From positions 1 through 19,760 of the forward strand of contig CAAGDF010000022.1 of the NCBI GenBank assembly GCA_900768525.1: 19,760 nt of DNA, in the 5' to 3' direction. The translations under genes were made by a program, and so were the position numbers. This document shows positions 11,245 through 19,215 of this stretch, piece by piece (the stretch's first letter is position 1; every line of letters begins with the position of its first letter). This stretch comes from Clostridia bacterium. GTDB taxonomy: Bacteria > Bacillota > Clostridia > Christensenellales > Borkfalkiaceae. Under the pieces are notes generated by a model. That model saw nothing but the letters and a program-made list of their open reading frames with translations. It searched no databases and had not been told where the DNA came from.

Positions 11245-13248
11245 TCAGATTTTTTTCCACACAGCATATAACTCTTTAACGTTCGGATCATACATCGAAT
11301 TATACACTGCATTATAAAGCGGATTATAAGTATACTGAAATTCAAGATAATAAAAAGAATGATTGTCACCCCAACAGGCGGGATTTGTATAAATCGGATA
11401 ATCTATAGATTTACAATCTCCACTTTTTGACCACCCCTCAAAAACATACCCTTCCCGTTCCGGTATGGATAATATAATGTTCGTATATTCAGACGATTCA
11501 ACCGTTTCATCTCCATATTTTTTTGTTATAAAAATCGATTTAATTGATTTTACATACGGAAAATCGCTATCATAACCGACATCATATTGAATTAAATCGT
11601 CTCTATATCGTATATTTGAAAGATCAACGCCTTGCGGATAATATGCAGTAAAATAATAGCAGTAATAAAATGGATTTTTATCCAGCATTACCCCCTCGGG
11701 TAACGTAACGGATACTATATTTGTATAATTAAATGCTCCTTGCTCAATCTTTTTTACATTTTTAGAGAGTCGTATAGACTTTAAATTTCTACAGTTCCTA
11801 AAAGCCACGCTTTCAATAATCTCCCCGCCTTCAAAAATAACTTTACCGAGATTTTTACAAGAATCAAACGCAAAACGGCATATTCTTTTTATATTCGCGG
11901 GAATCGTCACAACATTCATATAATCGTGCCCCACAAAGGCCCGTTGCCCGATTGCCTCCGCTACCGCAGGGATTGCATTTCTTGATAATATACCCGTGAT
12001 TACGGTGTTGCCCTCTTTAGTTAAAATGTAGTTATCCACAGAATAATAGATTTTGTTACCAGGTGAAACGCTCAACTCTTCTACGTCGCAATCGCCATAG
12101 AGCAACCCATCGATTTTTGTAACGCTTGCGGGTATAACAATTTTTTTTAATTTACAATGCCCGAACGCGGAGTATATTTCTTCCACGCCGTTTGCGATTG
12201 TTACCTCATTAAGCGAGGAATGAGTAAATGCGTCGAGCCCTATCGATTTTACGCTTGAGGGAATATCTATTTGCGTCAAGCCGCTTTGATAAAACGCATT
12301 TTCGCCTATGGCGGTAACGCCTTCAGGTATAGAACTATACTTTCCGCCACATATAAGCACGTTATCGCTTTTCCTGATTATGCAGTTATTCGAGGCGTAA
12401 TATTTTGTATTTTCCGAGTGAGCGATAATTTCCTCAATATCTAAGCCGTTCGGCGATATACTCTCCACGTGTTCGGGGATTTCAAGCCGATTAAGACTTT
12501 TGCAACCGCTGAAAGCCGAAAGGACAAGAGAGGTAAGACTATCGGGTAATTCGATTTTTTCCAAGCTGACGCAAGAATTGAACGCAGCACTTTGAATTTG
12601 TTTTAGCCCGCTCGGCAATTCTATGTTCTTCAGTTTTTTACATGCATAAAACGACATAGTCTGAATTTTTTCTATATAGGGAGCAATGCGCACCCTTTCA
12701 AGATTTTCGCACGCAAAAAACACATTGCCCCCCATCGTCGTTATGGAATCGGGCATATATACCGAAGTAATCGATTTGCAATTATAGAACGCCTTATTGG
12801 CTAAGGCGACAACGGGGTTACCATCTATTACCGAAGGCACTACCACATTTGCGGGCAATTTATCGGCGTTCATAACGATTATTTCCACACCGCTACCGTC
12901 GGTTGTGCTTTTGTAACCGAACGCATCGGGGTATTTTGTGTTATAAACGTAACTTCCCGAGTCTGTCAGCGAAAGTTTTTTGCCGTAAGCACGCACTTTT
13001 ATTTGGTATTCTTTCGATTCGGTACATTTATCGAAAATATCGATTTCGTTTTTGCTTACGGTGTACTCCGCTCCGTCGATATTAACGATGTAATTATCGG
13101 CGTTTTTTACCTCGTTCCACTTTAAAAACGAATCCGCTGTCAAATAAAAGCCGTTCGGGATTTCAGATTGTGATTGCTTGCAACCGACGGCAACCATAAG
13201 ACACAAAAAAACCGAAAGCGCGAATATTATAATTGCTCTTTTCCTCAT
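11245..13248 (-). CDS. BspA-like leucine-rich-repeat surface lipoprotein
   Basis: This 667-residue exported protein starts with a signal peptide and a lipobox-like AVGC, giving lipidated Cys23. A fibronectin-III-like module follows (about 32-105, with FLKWNEVKNADNYIVNIDG). LRR_5/BspA-type repeats run from about 125 to 540, with the recurrent pattern AFxxCxxLxxIxLPxxLxxI. A C-terminal segment (about 565-667) contains GYVFEGWSKSG and ELYAVW, as in InlB B-repeat or Listeria-Bacteroides repeat modules. Proteins of this build lie on the cell surface and bind host, mucus or other bacterial proteins. The start ATG has GAGG five bases upstream. It is monocistronic, with its own consensus promoter and no strong terminator directly downstream. 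The ligand is unknown. Confidence 0.9.
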   Translation of the reverse strand: MRKRAIIIFALSVFLCLMVAVGCKQSQSEIPNGFYLTADSFLKWNEVKNADNYIVNIDGAEYTVSKNEIDIFDKCTESKEYQIKVRAYGKKLSLTDSGSYVYNTKYPDAFGYKSTTDGSGVEIIVMNADKLPANVVVPSVIDGNPVVALANKAFYNCKSITSVYMPDSITTMGGNVFFACENLERVRIAPYIEKIQTMSFYACKKLKNIELPSGLKQIQSAAFNSCVSLEKIELPDSLTSLVLSAFSGCKSLNRLEIPEHVESISPNGLDIEEIIAHSENTKYYASNNCIIRKSDNVLICGGKYSSIPEGVTAIGENAFYQSGLTQIDIPSSVKSIGLDAFTHSSLNEVTIANGVEEIYSAFGHCKLKKIVIPASVTKIDGLLYGDCDVEELSVSPGNKIYYSVDNYILTKEGNTVITGILSRNAIPAVAEAIGQRAFVGHDYMNVVTIPANIKRICRFAFDSCKNLGKVIFEGGEIIESVAFRNCRNLKSIRLSKNVKKIEQGAFNYTNIVSVTLPEGVMLDKNPFYYCYYFTAYYPQGVDLSNIRYRDDLIQYDVGYDSDFPYVKSIKSIFITKKYGDETVESSEYTNIILSIPEREGYVFEGWSKSGDCKSIDYPIYTNPACWGDNHSFYYLEFQYTYNPLYNAVYNSMYDPNVKELYAVWKKI

Positions 13249-13308
13249 ATTTTCCTCATCTCCGCTGTATATTTTTCATCGTGAATATTATACAATTTTA
13301 TTGTTGAC

Positions 13309-13337
13309 ATTATATAGTATGTTTGACCGGTTGTCAA
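13309..13337 (-). promoter_or_regulatory. Consensus sigma-A promoter of the LRR lipoprotein gene
   Basis: On the minus strand TTGACA (13337-13332) and TATAAT (13314-13309) are both perfect, with a 17-base spacer, giving a leader of about 55 bases. Confidence 0.88.
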
Positions 13338-13502
13338 TACAATTTTGCCGTTTGTTTTCGGGTGTTTCGCACATATTTTGCCGATAACGGCGCGGTGTTT
13401 TTAAATAATAGGTTTTTTCAGTCCTTATATTTCGACATTTTTTGGTTTAATAACATAAAATTCGTTGCAAAGAATAATATATAATGATTTTATCGAGAAA
13501 AC

Positions 13503-14612
13503 ATGAGCGGATTTACAAGAAAAACCTTATTGTTGAAAACTCAGCCGAACGCGCCGACCGATTTGACCGTGAAAAATTTTACGGTAATCAGGTATCGCTA
13601 CTTTGATAATTTATCCGTTTTTGAACTGCAAGTTCCCGAATTTAAAAGCGATTCGGAGTGCGATCTTATTGTATTTAACGGACAAACGACGCAACGTTTT
13701 AATTTTTACTGCGGCAAGACTAACGGCGAAACGCAGGAGTTTTCCGCTAAGCTCGATGCGAAAAACGGCATATGCGCGGCGATTTTTGTTTGCAACGAGC
13801 CGTCCGCTCCGCTATTTTTCGGCAGCAATCTGAATAAAAAAATCACACCGACGGAGATAAAAGATTTATATGAGAAGAACTATAAAAAGATCGATGAAAC
13901 AGGCGGCGAACCGCAAAATGCGGTTTTTCAGCCTGAAAAAACCGACGAGCTATCAAAAGACGCTCAGGCAGAAAAGCCGCTGACAAAGGACGGCAAAAAC
14001 GAAACCTTCGGCAAAGAAAATTCAGACGAAGATATATTTATCGCGATAGACGACGCGCCGCCGATCGACGAATGTATGTACGACGACGAAGCGTTGGCGA
14101 CCGAAAATTATTATGAAATAAAAACGGACGAAAGCCCGAAAAAAGAGGTAAACGATGACAACCTACATAGCACGGCTGCTCACATTGGGCAGAACGGCAC
14201 GGATACAACAAAACAAGCGCAAAACGACGGAAACACTCAGGAAAATGGAGCGGCTTTCCGCACTTGCCCGTTCAGTAAACCAGAGCCGAAATTCTACGCC
14301 GAAAAGCGCGACGAGATAGAGGCTTTATTTACCAAATATGAGGCTATAAGTTCGTTATCGCAATATATCCCCGAAAGCAGGTGGGTAAAAATCGAGTATA
14401 AAAAAGACGGTTTTTACATAATAGGCGTAATACGAAAAGACGGCATTCCGCAATATATCGTTTACGGCGTGCCAGGTCGGCGCGGCATCCGCCCGAGGGG
14501 CTTTGAAAGATATTCCGTCTTTTTGCCCGAGTCGCTTTTCACCGCCGACGACCGCGGTTTTTGGTGTTCTTTTCAAAGCGCCGAAACGGGCAAAACGGAG
14601 AACCCCGAATAA
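13503..14612 (+). CDS. Conserved hypothetical two-domain protein with acidic linker
   Basis: I do not recognise a named function. The 369-residue product has three parts. The N-terminal domain (about 1-125) contains hydrophobic strands such as CDLIVFNGQTTQRFNFY. A highly acidic, Asn/Lys/Glu-rich linker (about 130-255) is probably disordered. The C-terminal domain (about 262-360) reads RWVKIEYKKDGFYIIGVI, then IPQYIVYGVPG, and ends with GFWCSFQSAETGK. The 'YIxYGVPG ... GFW..FQ.AETG' pattern resembles a domain I recall in many uncharacterised clostridial proteins; this is from memory and was not searched. There is no signal peptide. The ATG has a weak GAG five bases upstream, and TATAAT lies at 13480-13485 without a clear -35, so the leader would be very short. 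Confidence 0.7.
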   Translation: MSGFTRKTLLLKTQPNAPTDLTVKNFTVIRYRYFDNLSVFELQVPEFKSDSECDLIVFNGQTTQRFNFYCGKTNGETQEFSAKLDAKNGICAAIFVCNEPSAPLFFGSNLNKKITPTEIKDLYEKNYKKIDETGGEPQNAVFQPEKTDELSKDAQAEKPLTKDGKNETFGKENSDEDIFIAIDDAPPIDECMYDDEALATENYYEIKTDESPKKEVNDDNLHSTAAHIGQNGTDTTKQAQNDGNTQENGAAFRTCPFSKPEPKFYAEKRDEIEALFTKYEAISSLSQYIPESRWVKIEYKKDGFYIIGVIRKDGIPQYIVYGVPGRRGIRPRGFERYSVFLPESLFTADDRGFWCSFQSAETGKTENPE

Positions 14613-14673
14613 AAGCGTTATGTTACCGCTGTATGTTTTGCGCCCATATATTTAAAAAACTAACCGCCCGTTG

Positions 14674-14702
14674 TTGATTTTTTGCCGCTTTGGTGATATA
14701 AT
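14674..14702 (+). promoter_or_regulatory. Promoter of the 86-residue hypothetical gene
   Basis: TTGATT (14674-14679) and a perfect TATAAT (14697-14702) are separated by 17 bases. The leader of about 45 bases contains a small GCCC/GGGC hairpin (around 14716-14729). Confidence 0.7.
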
Positions 14703-14753
14703 GGGTTATGAAAAGCCCCGCTTTGGGCGTTTGCTTAAGAAAACGGAGAGATT

Positions 14754-15014
14754 ATGACGAAACTTTACGCACACACGGTAAAAAATCATAAAACCATATT
14801 GAAATACGACTTTGTAAAGGACGAGGACATGCAATGGAGCGACTTTTTTGAATATGTTCGCGAGATTTGCCATGCAATGGATTTACCCACCCCTGTGATT
14901 TTGAAAACGCACTTGTTCAACTTTGCAAAGTTTAACTATACAAGGTTTTTGCCGACCGATTTCGTGGAATCGGTTGACTTCGACTTTTTAATGGTCGAAC
15001 GCGTAAAAGAATAA
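14754..15014 (+). CDS. Small conserved hypothetical protein (86 aa)
   Basis: The function is not recognised. The protein is soluble and rich in aromatic and acidic residues, with DFFEYVREICHAMDLPTPVI, then FAKFNYTRFLPTDFVESVDFDFL. The end resembles short uncharacterised clostridial proteins I recall with the pattern 'F...RF.P.DFVE.VDFDyL'. GGAG lies six bases before the ATG. The gene has its own promoter and a strong terminator, so it is a well-expressed single-gene unit. Codon use looks like that of its neighbours. Confidence 0.75.
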   Translation: MTKLYAHTVKNHKTILKYDFVKDEDMQWSDFFEYVREICHAMDLPTPVILKTHLFNFAKFNYTRFLPTDFVESVDFDFLMVERVKE

Positions 15015-15030
15015 CAATAAAACAAAAAAC

Positions 15031-15066
15031 AAGCGGTTACCGATGAATATCGATAGCCGCTTTTAT
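15031..15066 (+). terminator. Intrinsic terminator of the 86-residue gene (bidirectional)
   Basis: A 14-bp stem (15031-15044 with 15049-15062; one G-U pair and one mismatch) has a 4-base loop and ends in CTTTTATT. On the minus strand it is followed by GTTTTTTG, so it can also stop transcription from the fucosidase side. Confidence 0.85.
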
Positions 15067-15090
15067 TATGCTTTACAAACGCAAAAATAT

Positions 15091-15116
15091 GCGATAACGG
15101 GCTTATAGCCCTACTT
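15091..15116 (+). repeat. Degenerate copy of the dispersed motif downstream of the fucosidase gene
   Basis: GCGATAACGGGCTTATAG followed by CCCTACTTTTT aligns loosely with the intergenic motif, and the end closely matches the copy at 16378 (AGCCCTATTTTTT). It contains a small hairpin, GGGCT-TAT-AGCCC (15099-15111). It is the weakest member of the family. Confidence 0.4.
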
Positions 15117-15117
15117 T

Positions 15118-16311
15118 TTACTTTAAAGTGAAGCGAACGATACGACTGCCGAGCGACACTCCGTACGGGAACGGTTCAACTTTTATCTTGTTGCCGTCAA
15201 CCTCCGCTTTGGTAGCATTGTCAAGCCATACCGCACCCGAAATCTTTCTGCCTGTTTCCACGGTAACGGCGGCGGTAAAACCACCGACGGAAACGTTGGG
15301 ATCCGTCCACATAGGAACGTTCGCAACGGCGGCGTAGTAATACTTGCCGTCGAACAGCATTTCGGCATTATTTGCTTTAAGCTCCGTCGAATGGGCATTA
15401 TACACGAATTTTTTATTGAGCTTTATCCACTTGCCGATTTCGAGCAGCTCGCATTTTTCGATAGGCTTAAGATACCCGCTGCCCATAGGTCCGCAGTTCA
15501 AAAGGAAATTGCAGTCGCAGGAACGGCAGGTTATAAGGTGTTCTACAAGTGTTTTGACAGGTTTTGTGCAAATATCGTTTGCGGCATAGCCCCAGTGATC
15601 GTTTATGCCGTCGCACGATTCGCCCGCAACGGGCTTTTCGGAAACGTCCACAAAAGCGGGTTTTCCGCGCTCGAAAGTAACGCTGTCAATCTCCTTATGT
15701 CCGCGTTTGCCCTGCTCGCTAAGCCCGGTGTTGTTGATTATCATCGCCTCGGGTTGGTATTTGCGGATAGTGGAATAAATTCTGTCCTCTTGCCAATCCT
15801 CGTTCGGCTTATCCCACATACCGTCAAACCAAAGCCCGCCGATTTTGCCGTACGACGAGCAAAGAATTTCTATACTCTTCACAAGGTAATCGATATATTT
15901 CGGGAAATCGCTTTTGTATTCGGGAACGCGCCAGTCGAGCAGCGTATGATAAAAGAAAGGAACAACCCCGCCTTTATTACATTCATCGACAAATTCGCGC
16001 ACGAGGTCGCGCCCGCAGGAAGAGTGCGGTGCGTCGAAATCGTTAAGCCCTTTCGTATCGTAAAGCGAAAAGCCGTCGTGATGACGAGTAGTTAAGACAA
16101 TGTATTTGCATCCCGCCGATTTTGCGGTGGAAACAAGTTTTTTTGCCCAATCCTTTTTTACGTCGAACTTATTCATCAGTCCGTCGTATTCTTCGCCGTC
16201 TATTCCGAGAGCTTTCTTCGCCCATTCGCCCTTGCCGAGCACGCTGTACAGCCCGAAATGAACGAACATTCCGAACCCTAACTTTTTAAATCTCTCTATA
16301 TATTCAAACAT
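15118..16311 (-). CDS. Alpha-L-fucosidase, GH29, cytoplasmic
   Basis: The 397-residue product is a glycoside hydrolase family 29 enzyme, which removes alpha-linked L-fucose from oligosaccharides with retention. The (beta/alpha)8 domain shows FGMFVHFGLYS (about 13-23), TTRHHDGFSLYDT (about 74-86) and GLWFDGMWD with the nucleophile Asp163. NFLLNCGPMGSG closes the barrel, and a beta-sandwich domain follows (about 300-397). There is no signal peptide, so it acts on imported fucosylated sugars. ATG 16309-16311 has AAGG seven bases upstream; a TTG two codons earlier is too close to that site. It follows the ROK kinase gene by 128 bases on the same strand and is probably in the same operon. The acid/base residue is not certain by eye. 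Confidence 0.93.
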   Translation of the reverse strand: MFEYIERFKKLGFGMFVHFGLYSVLGKGEWAKKALGIDGEEYDGLMNKFDVKKDWAKKLVSTAKSAGCKYIVLTTRHHDGFSLYDTKGLNDFDAPHSSCGRDLVREFVDECNKGGVVPFFYHTLLDWRVPEYKSDFPKYIDYLVKSIEILCSSYGKIGGLWFDGMWDKPNEDWQEDRIYSTIRKYQPEAMIINNTGLSEQGKRGHKEIDSVTFERGKPAFVDVSEKPVAGESCDGINDHWGYAANDICTKPVKTLVEHLITCRSCDCNFLLNCGPMGSGYLKPIEKCELLEIGKWIKLNKKFVYNAHSTELKANNAEMLFDGKYYYAAVANVPMWTDPNVSVGGFTAAVTVETGRKISGAVWLDNATKAEVDGNKIKVEPFPYGVSLGSRIVRFTLK

Positions 16312-16338
16312 TTTCAAACCTTTTTACATATCGGCGGC

Positions 16339-16393
16339 AAGCGTCGTTTACGGTAATAAACAAACGCTTTTTGTGCCGATAATCGACCTATAG
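16339..16393. repeat. Hairpin and dispersed motif copy between the ROK kinase and fucosidase genes
   Basis: AAGCGT (16339-16344) pairs with ACGCTT (16364-16369), with a further inner GTTT/AAAC pairing. The exact 16-mer GATAATCGACCTATAG follows at 16378-16393, then CCCTATTTTTT. Here the motif has no pairing arms of its own and is antisense to the operon. Confidence 0.7.
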
Positions 16394-16439
16394 CCCTATT
16401 TTTTGCAAAACAGCAACCGATTTTCAGCCGAGCTTTAAA

Positions 16440-17813
16440 TTATTTTGCGATATCGGTGAGCGACGCGGCGGCAATACTCTGACCTACGCGGCGGCTGTTT
16501 TCGTCCGGCATTTCGATGCTGATCGACGCATATTCGGGGAATTCGGCTTTGACGACTTCTCTTGCCTTTTCCATAATGATATCGCCGCCCTTGCCGCTTG
16601 TTACTCTGCCGAGCAATAACAGGTGCTTGATATCGTAGAACTGAGAATAGAACGCGAGCGAGTAACCGAGATAAATACCGATATCTTCGTAAATCTTTTG
16701 AGCGCGTTCGTCGCCGTCAGCCATCATCTTCTGAACGACTTTTAGTTTTTCGGCAGGCGAAAGATTTTCGTCGAAAGTATACCCCGAATATTCGGCAAGT
16801 TTGATAACCGCATCCTGCGAGAAATATTTTACGCCGCAGCCGTAATCGCCGCTCCATTCGTCGACCATTGCGTCGCGGTTGAAATCAACGGGCACGAAAG
16901 CAAGTTCGCTGAGCCAACCGTTGAGCGTGCCGCCGAGATTGATATAACCGCCCGCCTCGCTCGTACCCATAGCGATACCGAGAATGCCCGTATCGTGAAG
17001 GTCGATAGCCCCCGCAAGCGCTGTAACGTCGCCGTCGTTGGCAACCTCTATCGGCGCGCCGATTTCCTTTGCGATATCCATATACATAGTGCGAACGTGT
17101 TTTTTAAAGTCCTCTTCGGGAACTTTTAAAAAGAGCGACGCAACCATGATTTTGTTGTCGATATAAATACCCGCCGACGAAACGCCGATAGCGTCAACTC
17201 TCGGCATTTTGGATGCAGCGGTAAGCATAGCCTGCTTGATACCCTCGTAGTGGTAATGATAATCGGAATTAGTCTTGGGGAACCATACGACCTCTTCGCT
17301 GTAAACGACTTCGCCGTCTATAACCGCACTGACCTTACGATCGCTGCCGCCCGCGTCGAAACCTATACGGCACCCGTCGAGATGACCGCCGATGGCAAGC
17401 GAACAACTCTTCGCTTCGGGGAAGTCTTTTTTATTTTCCACCCATACGACCTCGAACGGCGTTTCGTAAACGTTAGCCATAAAATTAAAGTCGAAAGCGC
17501 GCGCGCCGGTCGCAGAATAATCGTCATTTATCGCGTTGTAAACATATTTATCTCCGCAAAGATAAATCTTGTACCCGCCCGCAATCCACAAAATCGACTT
17601 GATGATTCTCTCGGCAACTCTGTAGTTTTCTTCAGCCAACGCCTTGTCGTCGGTATCGAAAATTTCAAGGTTGTATATATAGTTATATCCGCAATTCCTC
17701 TCCACGCAAATGGAAAGCGTTTTATGAGCAGAAGCCATAACCGCCTGATTAAATTCGCGAAGAGCCACAATCATGGGTTTAAAGCCCTTGTCGTAATTAG
17801 GTACAAATTTCAT
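16440..17813 (-). CDS. ROK-family sugar kinase-like protein with long N-terminal extension
   Basis: The 457-residue product has a ROK/hexokinase-like ATPase core from about residue 148: phosphate-1 motif IGFDAGGSDRKVSAV (150-164), then VSSAGIYID, the catalytic-region VANDGDVTALAG (257-268) and phosphate-2 AMGTSEAGGYI (281-291). Typical ROK proteins are about 300 residues; this one adds about 145 residues at the N-terminus (FVPNYDKGFKPMIVALREFN onward) that I do not recognise. The usual ROK zinc motif CxCGxxGCxE is reduced to YGCGVKYFSQ. It presumably phosphorylates a sugar, but the substrate is unproven. The start is ATG 17811-17813, with GGAG five bases upstream. It precedes a fucosidase gene and diverges from an AraC regulator, so it probably acts in glycan use. 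Confidence 0.82.
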   Translation of the reverse strand: MKFVPNYDKGFKPMIVALREFNQAVMASAHKTLSICVERNCGYNYIYNLEIFDTDDKALAEENYRVAERIIKSILWIAGGYKIYLCGDKYVYNAINDDYSATGARAFDFNFMANVYETPFEVVWVENKKDFPEAKSCSLAIGGHLDGCRIGFDAGGSDRKVSAVIDGEVVYSEEVVWFPKTNSDYHYHYEGIKQAMLTAASKMPRVDAIGVSSAGIYIDNKIMVASLFLKVPEEDFKKHVRTMYMDIAKEIGAPIEVANDGDVTALAGAIDLHDTGILGIAMGTSEAGGYINLGGTLNGWLSELAFVPVDFNRDAMVDEWSGDYGCGVKYFSQDAVIKLAEYSGYTFDENLSPAEKLKVVQKMMADGDERAQKIYEDIGIYLGYSLAFYSQFYDIKHLLLLGRVTSGKGGDIIMEKAREVVKAEFPEYASISIEMPDENSRRVGQSIAAASLTDIAK

Positions 17814-17826
17814 TGTTTCTCCTTTT

Positions 17827-17859
17827 GCGGCGTTTGCCGCCACCCGCACGCGCGAGTGC
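17827..17859 (-). promoter_or_regulatory. Two leader hairpins upstream of the ROK kinase
   Basis: GCGGC (17827-17831) pairs with GCCGC (17836-17840) directly upstream of the ribosome binding site, and GCAC (17846-17849) pairs with GTGC (17856-17859). Both lie within the roughly 55-base leader and could modulate translation or RNA stability. Confidence 0.45.
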
Positions 17860-17873
17860 ATGTTCTTGATAAC

Positions 17874-17882
17874 ATTATATCA
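17874..17882 (-). promoter_or_regulatory. Extended -10 promoter of the ROK kinase/fucosidase operon
   Basis: On the minus strand TGATATAAT (17882-17874) is a perfect extended -10 element. No good -35 is present (TACCGC at 17 bp). This fits a promoter that needs an activator such as the divergent AraC protein. Confidence 0.65.
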
Positions 17883-17932
17883 CTTTCCGACTAAACGCGG
17901 TACTTTTTAACGTATAAAATAATAACAAACAA

Positions 17933-17973
17933 TTTACACAAAAGGACACTTTAACACTTTCTTTTTTTGTAAA
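17933..17973. promoter_or_regulatory. Candidate AraC-regulator binding region
   Basis: An imperfect inverted repeat, TTTACACAAAAGG (17933-17945) against CTTTTTTTGTAAA (17961-17973), flanks a tandem ACACTTT (17946-17952 and 17954-17960). It sits between the divergent promoters, about 50 bases upstream of the ROK kinase -10. Its function is inferred from position. Confidence 0.35.
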
Positions 17974-17987
17974 AGGCACGAAAATTA

Positions 17988-18016
17988 TTGCAAAAATGGG
18001 TTGAATAATGTATAAT
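17988..18016 (+). promoter_or_regulatory. Promoter of the AraC-family regulator
   Basis: TTGCAA (17988-17993) and TATAAT (18011-18016) are separated by 17 bases. The leader to the ATG at 18175 is about 150 bases with no visible gene. Confidence 0.75.
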
Positions 18017-18174
18017 GACAATGTAAATACGGGGATTTGATTTTCCGCCATATTAAAACACCCCCCAAAAAAAATAAAAACCGACACACAAAAATCTTTC
18101 GCGTTCGGCACGACGGTTAAAAGCACCAAAACCGAACAAACGCGCACATACGAAAAAAAGAGAGCGACCGAAAA

Positions 18175-19083
18175 ATGGAACTCAGAAAAGAACAATACGA
18201 AAAAAGTCAGTTAAAAACCGCGGTACGGATCAATGCGCTTTATACGGTGCATTATTTCAAATACGGCAAAAATTTCAGAGTACAGCCCGAATCGCACGAT
18301 TTTTGGGAAATGGTATACGTCGACTCGGGCGAAGTGGGCATTATTGCCGACGCAAAACAGTACACGCTCAGGCAAGGCGAGGCGTTTTTTCACCGCCCCA
18401 ACGAGGTGCATACCATTTTTACCGACGATTCTTTCGGCAACTCGGCGATAATTTCGTTTGAGTGCAAAGGCAGGACAATCAACCGCCTTGCCGACAAAAT
18501 TTTCACGTTCGACGATTTTGAAAAAACTCTGTTATCTAAAATCATAACCGAAACCACAAGATGTTTTTCGGACAAACTGAACGAAATTTACCTGACGCGA
18601 ATGACGCGCGTAGAGGGTTCTTCGCCCATAAGCGAACAATACATAAAAAACTGCGTTGAATTGCTTGTTTTATCGCTTATAAAGCACACGCAAAAAGACA
18701 AAATGCCCGAAAGGAAAGTTGTTCCCGAAACGATAAGCAACGTTCATTCGGACAAAATCGTTGCCGATATAATCAAAATACTCAGCGACCATGTGTATTC
18801 GTCAATAGACCTTGACACCATCGCAAAGGAACTGTTCTTTTCCAAAACCTATATAAAAACGGTATTCAAAAAGAATATGGGCATCAGCATAATTCAATAT
18901 TATATAGGTCTTAAAATCGAAGAATCCAAAAAACTCATCAGTCAGAACAACTATTCGTATACCGAAATAGCCGAAATGCTGAACATAAACTCGGTGCACT
19001 ATTTTTCAAGGCTGTTCAAAACGCATACGCAAATGACACCCTCCGAATACGCCCGCTCCATTAAAGCCGACAACCTGCTTTAA
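18175..19083 (+). CDS. AraC-family transcriptional regulator with cupin sensor domain
   Basis: The 302-residue product has an N-terminal cupin-type sugar-sensing domain (about 15-120), with HDFWEMVYVDSGEVGII, then LRQGEAFFHRPNEVHTI, whose HxF/W-E and P-x-E-x-H pattern is typical. A helical linker follows, then two HTH motifs at about 200-295: IDLDTIAKELFFSKTYIKTVFKK and YSYTEIAEMLNINSVHYFSRLFKTHTQMTPSEY. The last is the AraC signature. It probably activates the divergent ROK kinase/fucosidase operon in response to a sugar such as fucose or a fucoside; the ligand is inferred from neighbours. The ribosome binding site is weak (GAGAG about 11 bases upstream). A terminator with the dispersed motif follows the gene. 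Confidence 0.94.
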   Translation: MELRKEQYEKSQLKTAVRINALYTVHYFKYGKNFRVQPESHDFWEMVYVDSGEVGIIADAKQYTLRQGEAFFHRPNEVHTIFTDDSFGNSAIISFECKGRTINRLADKIFTFDDFEKTLLSKIITETTRCFSDKLNEIYLTRMTRVEGSSPISEQYIKNCVELLVLSLIKHTQKDKMPERKVVPETISNVHSDKIVADIIKILSDHVYSSIDLDTIAKELFFSKTYIKTVFKKNMGISIIQYYIGLKIEESKKLISQNNYSYTEIAEMLNINSVHYFSRLFKTHTQMTPSEYARSIKADNLL

Positions 19084-19150
19084 CGCTTACTTTTTCATTA
19101 GTCCGATTAACGGCGACTTTACAACAACATAAAACCATAAAAGAACGCAA

Positions 19151-19200
19151 AACCGCGGATAATCGACCTATAGCCCGACTTATCCGCGGTTTGTTTGTTA
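19151..19200 (+). terminator. Bidirectional terminator containing a dispersed motif copy
   Basis: A 12-bp perfect stem (AACCGCGGATAA 19151-19162 with TTATCCGCGGTT 19180-19191) has a 17-base loop and is followed by TGTTTGTT. On the minus strand it is followed by TTGCG. The exact 16-mer GATAATCGACCTATAG spans 19158-19173, with GATAA in the stem and the rest in the loop. This is the reverse of copies 1-3, where CTATAG is in the stem. Confidence 0.8.
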
Positions 19201-19215
19201 AAAAAATATTTAGTT

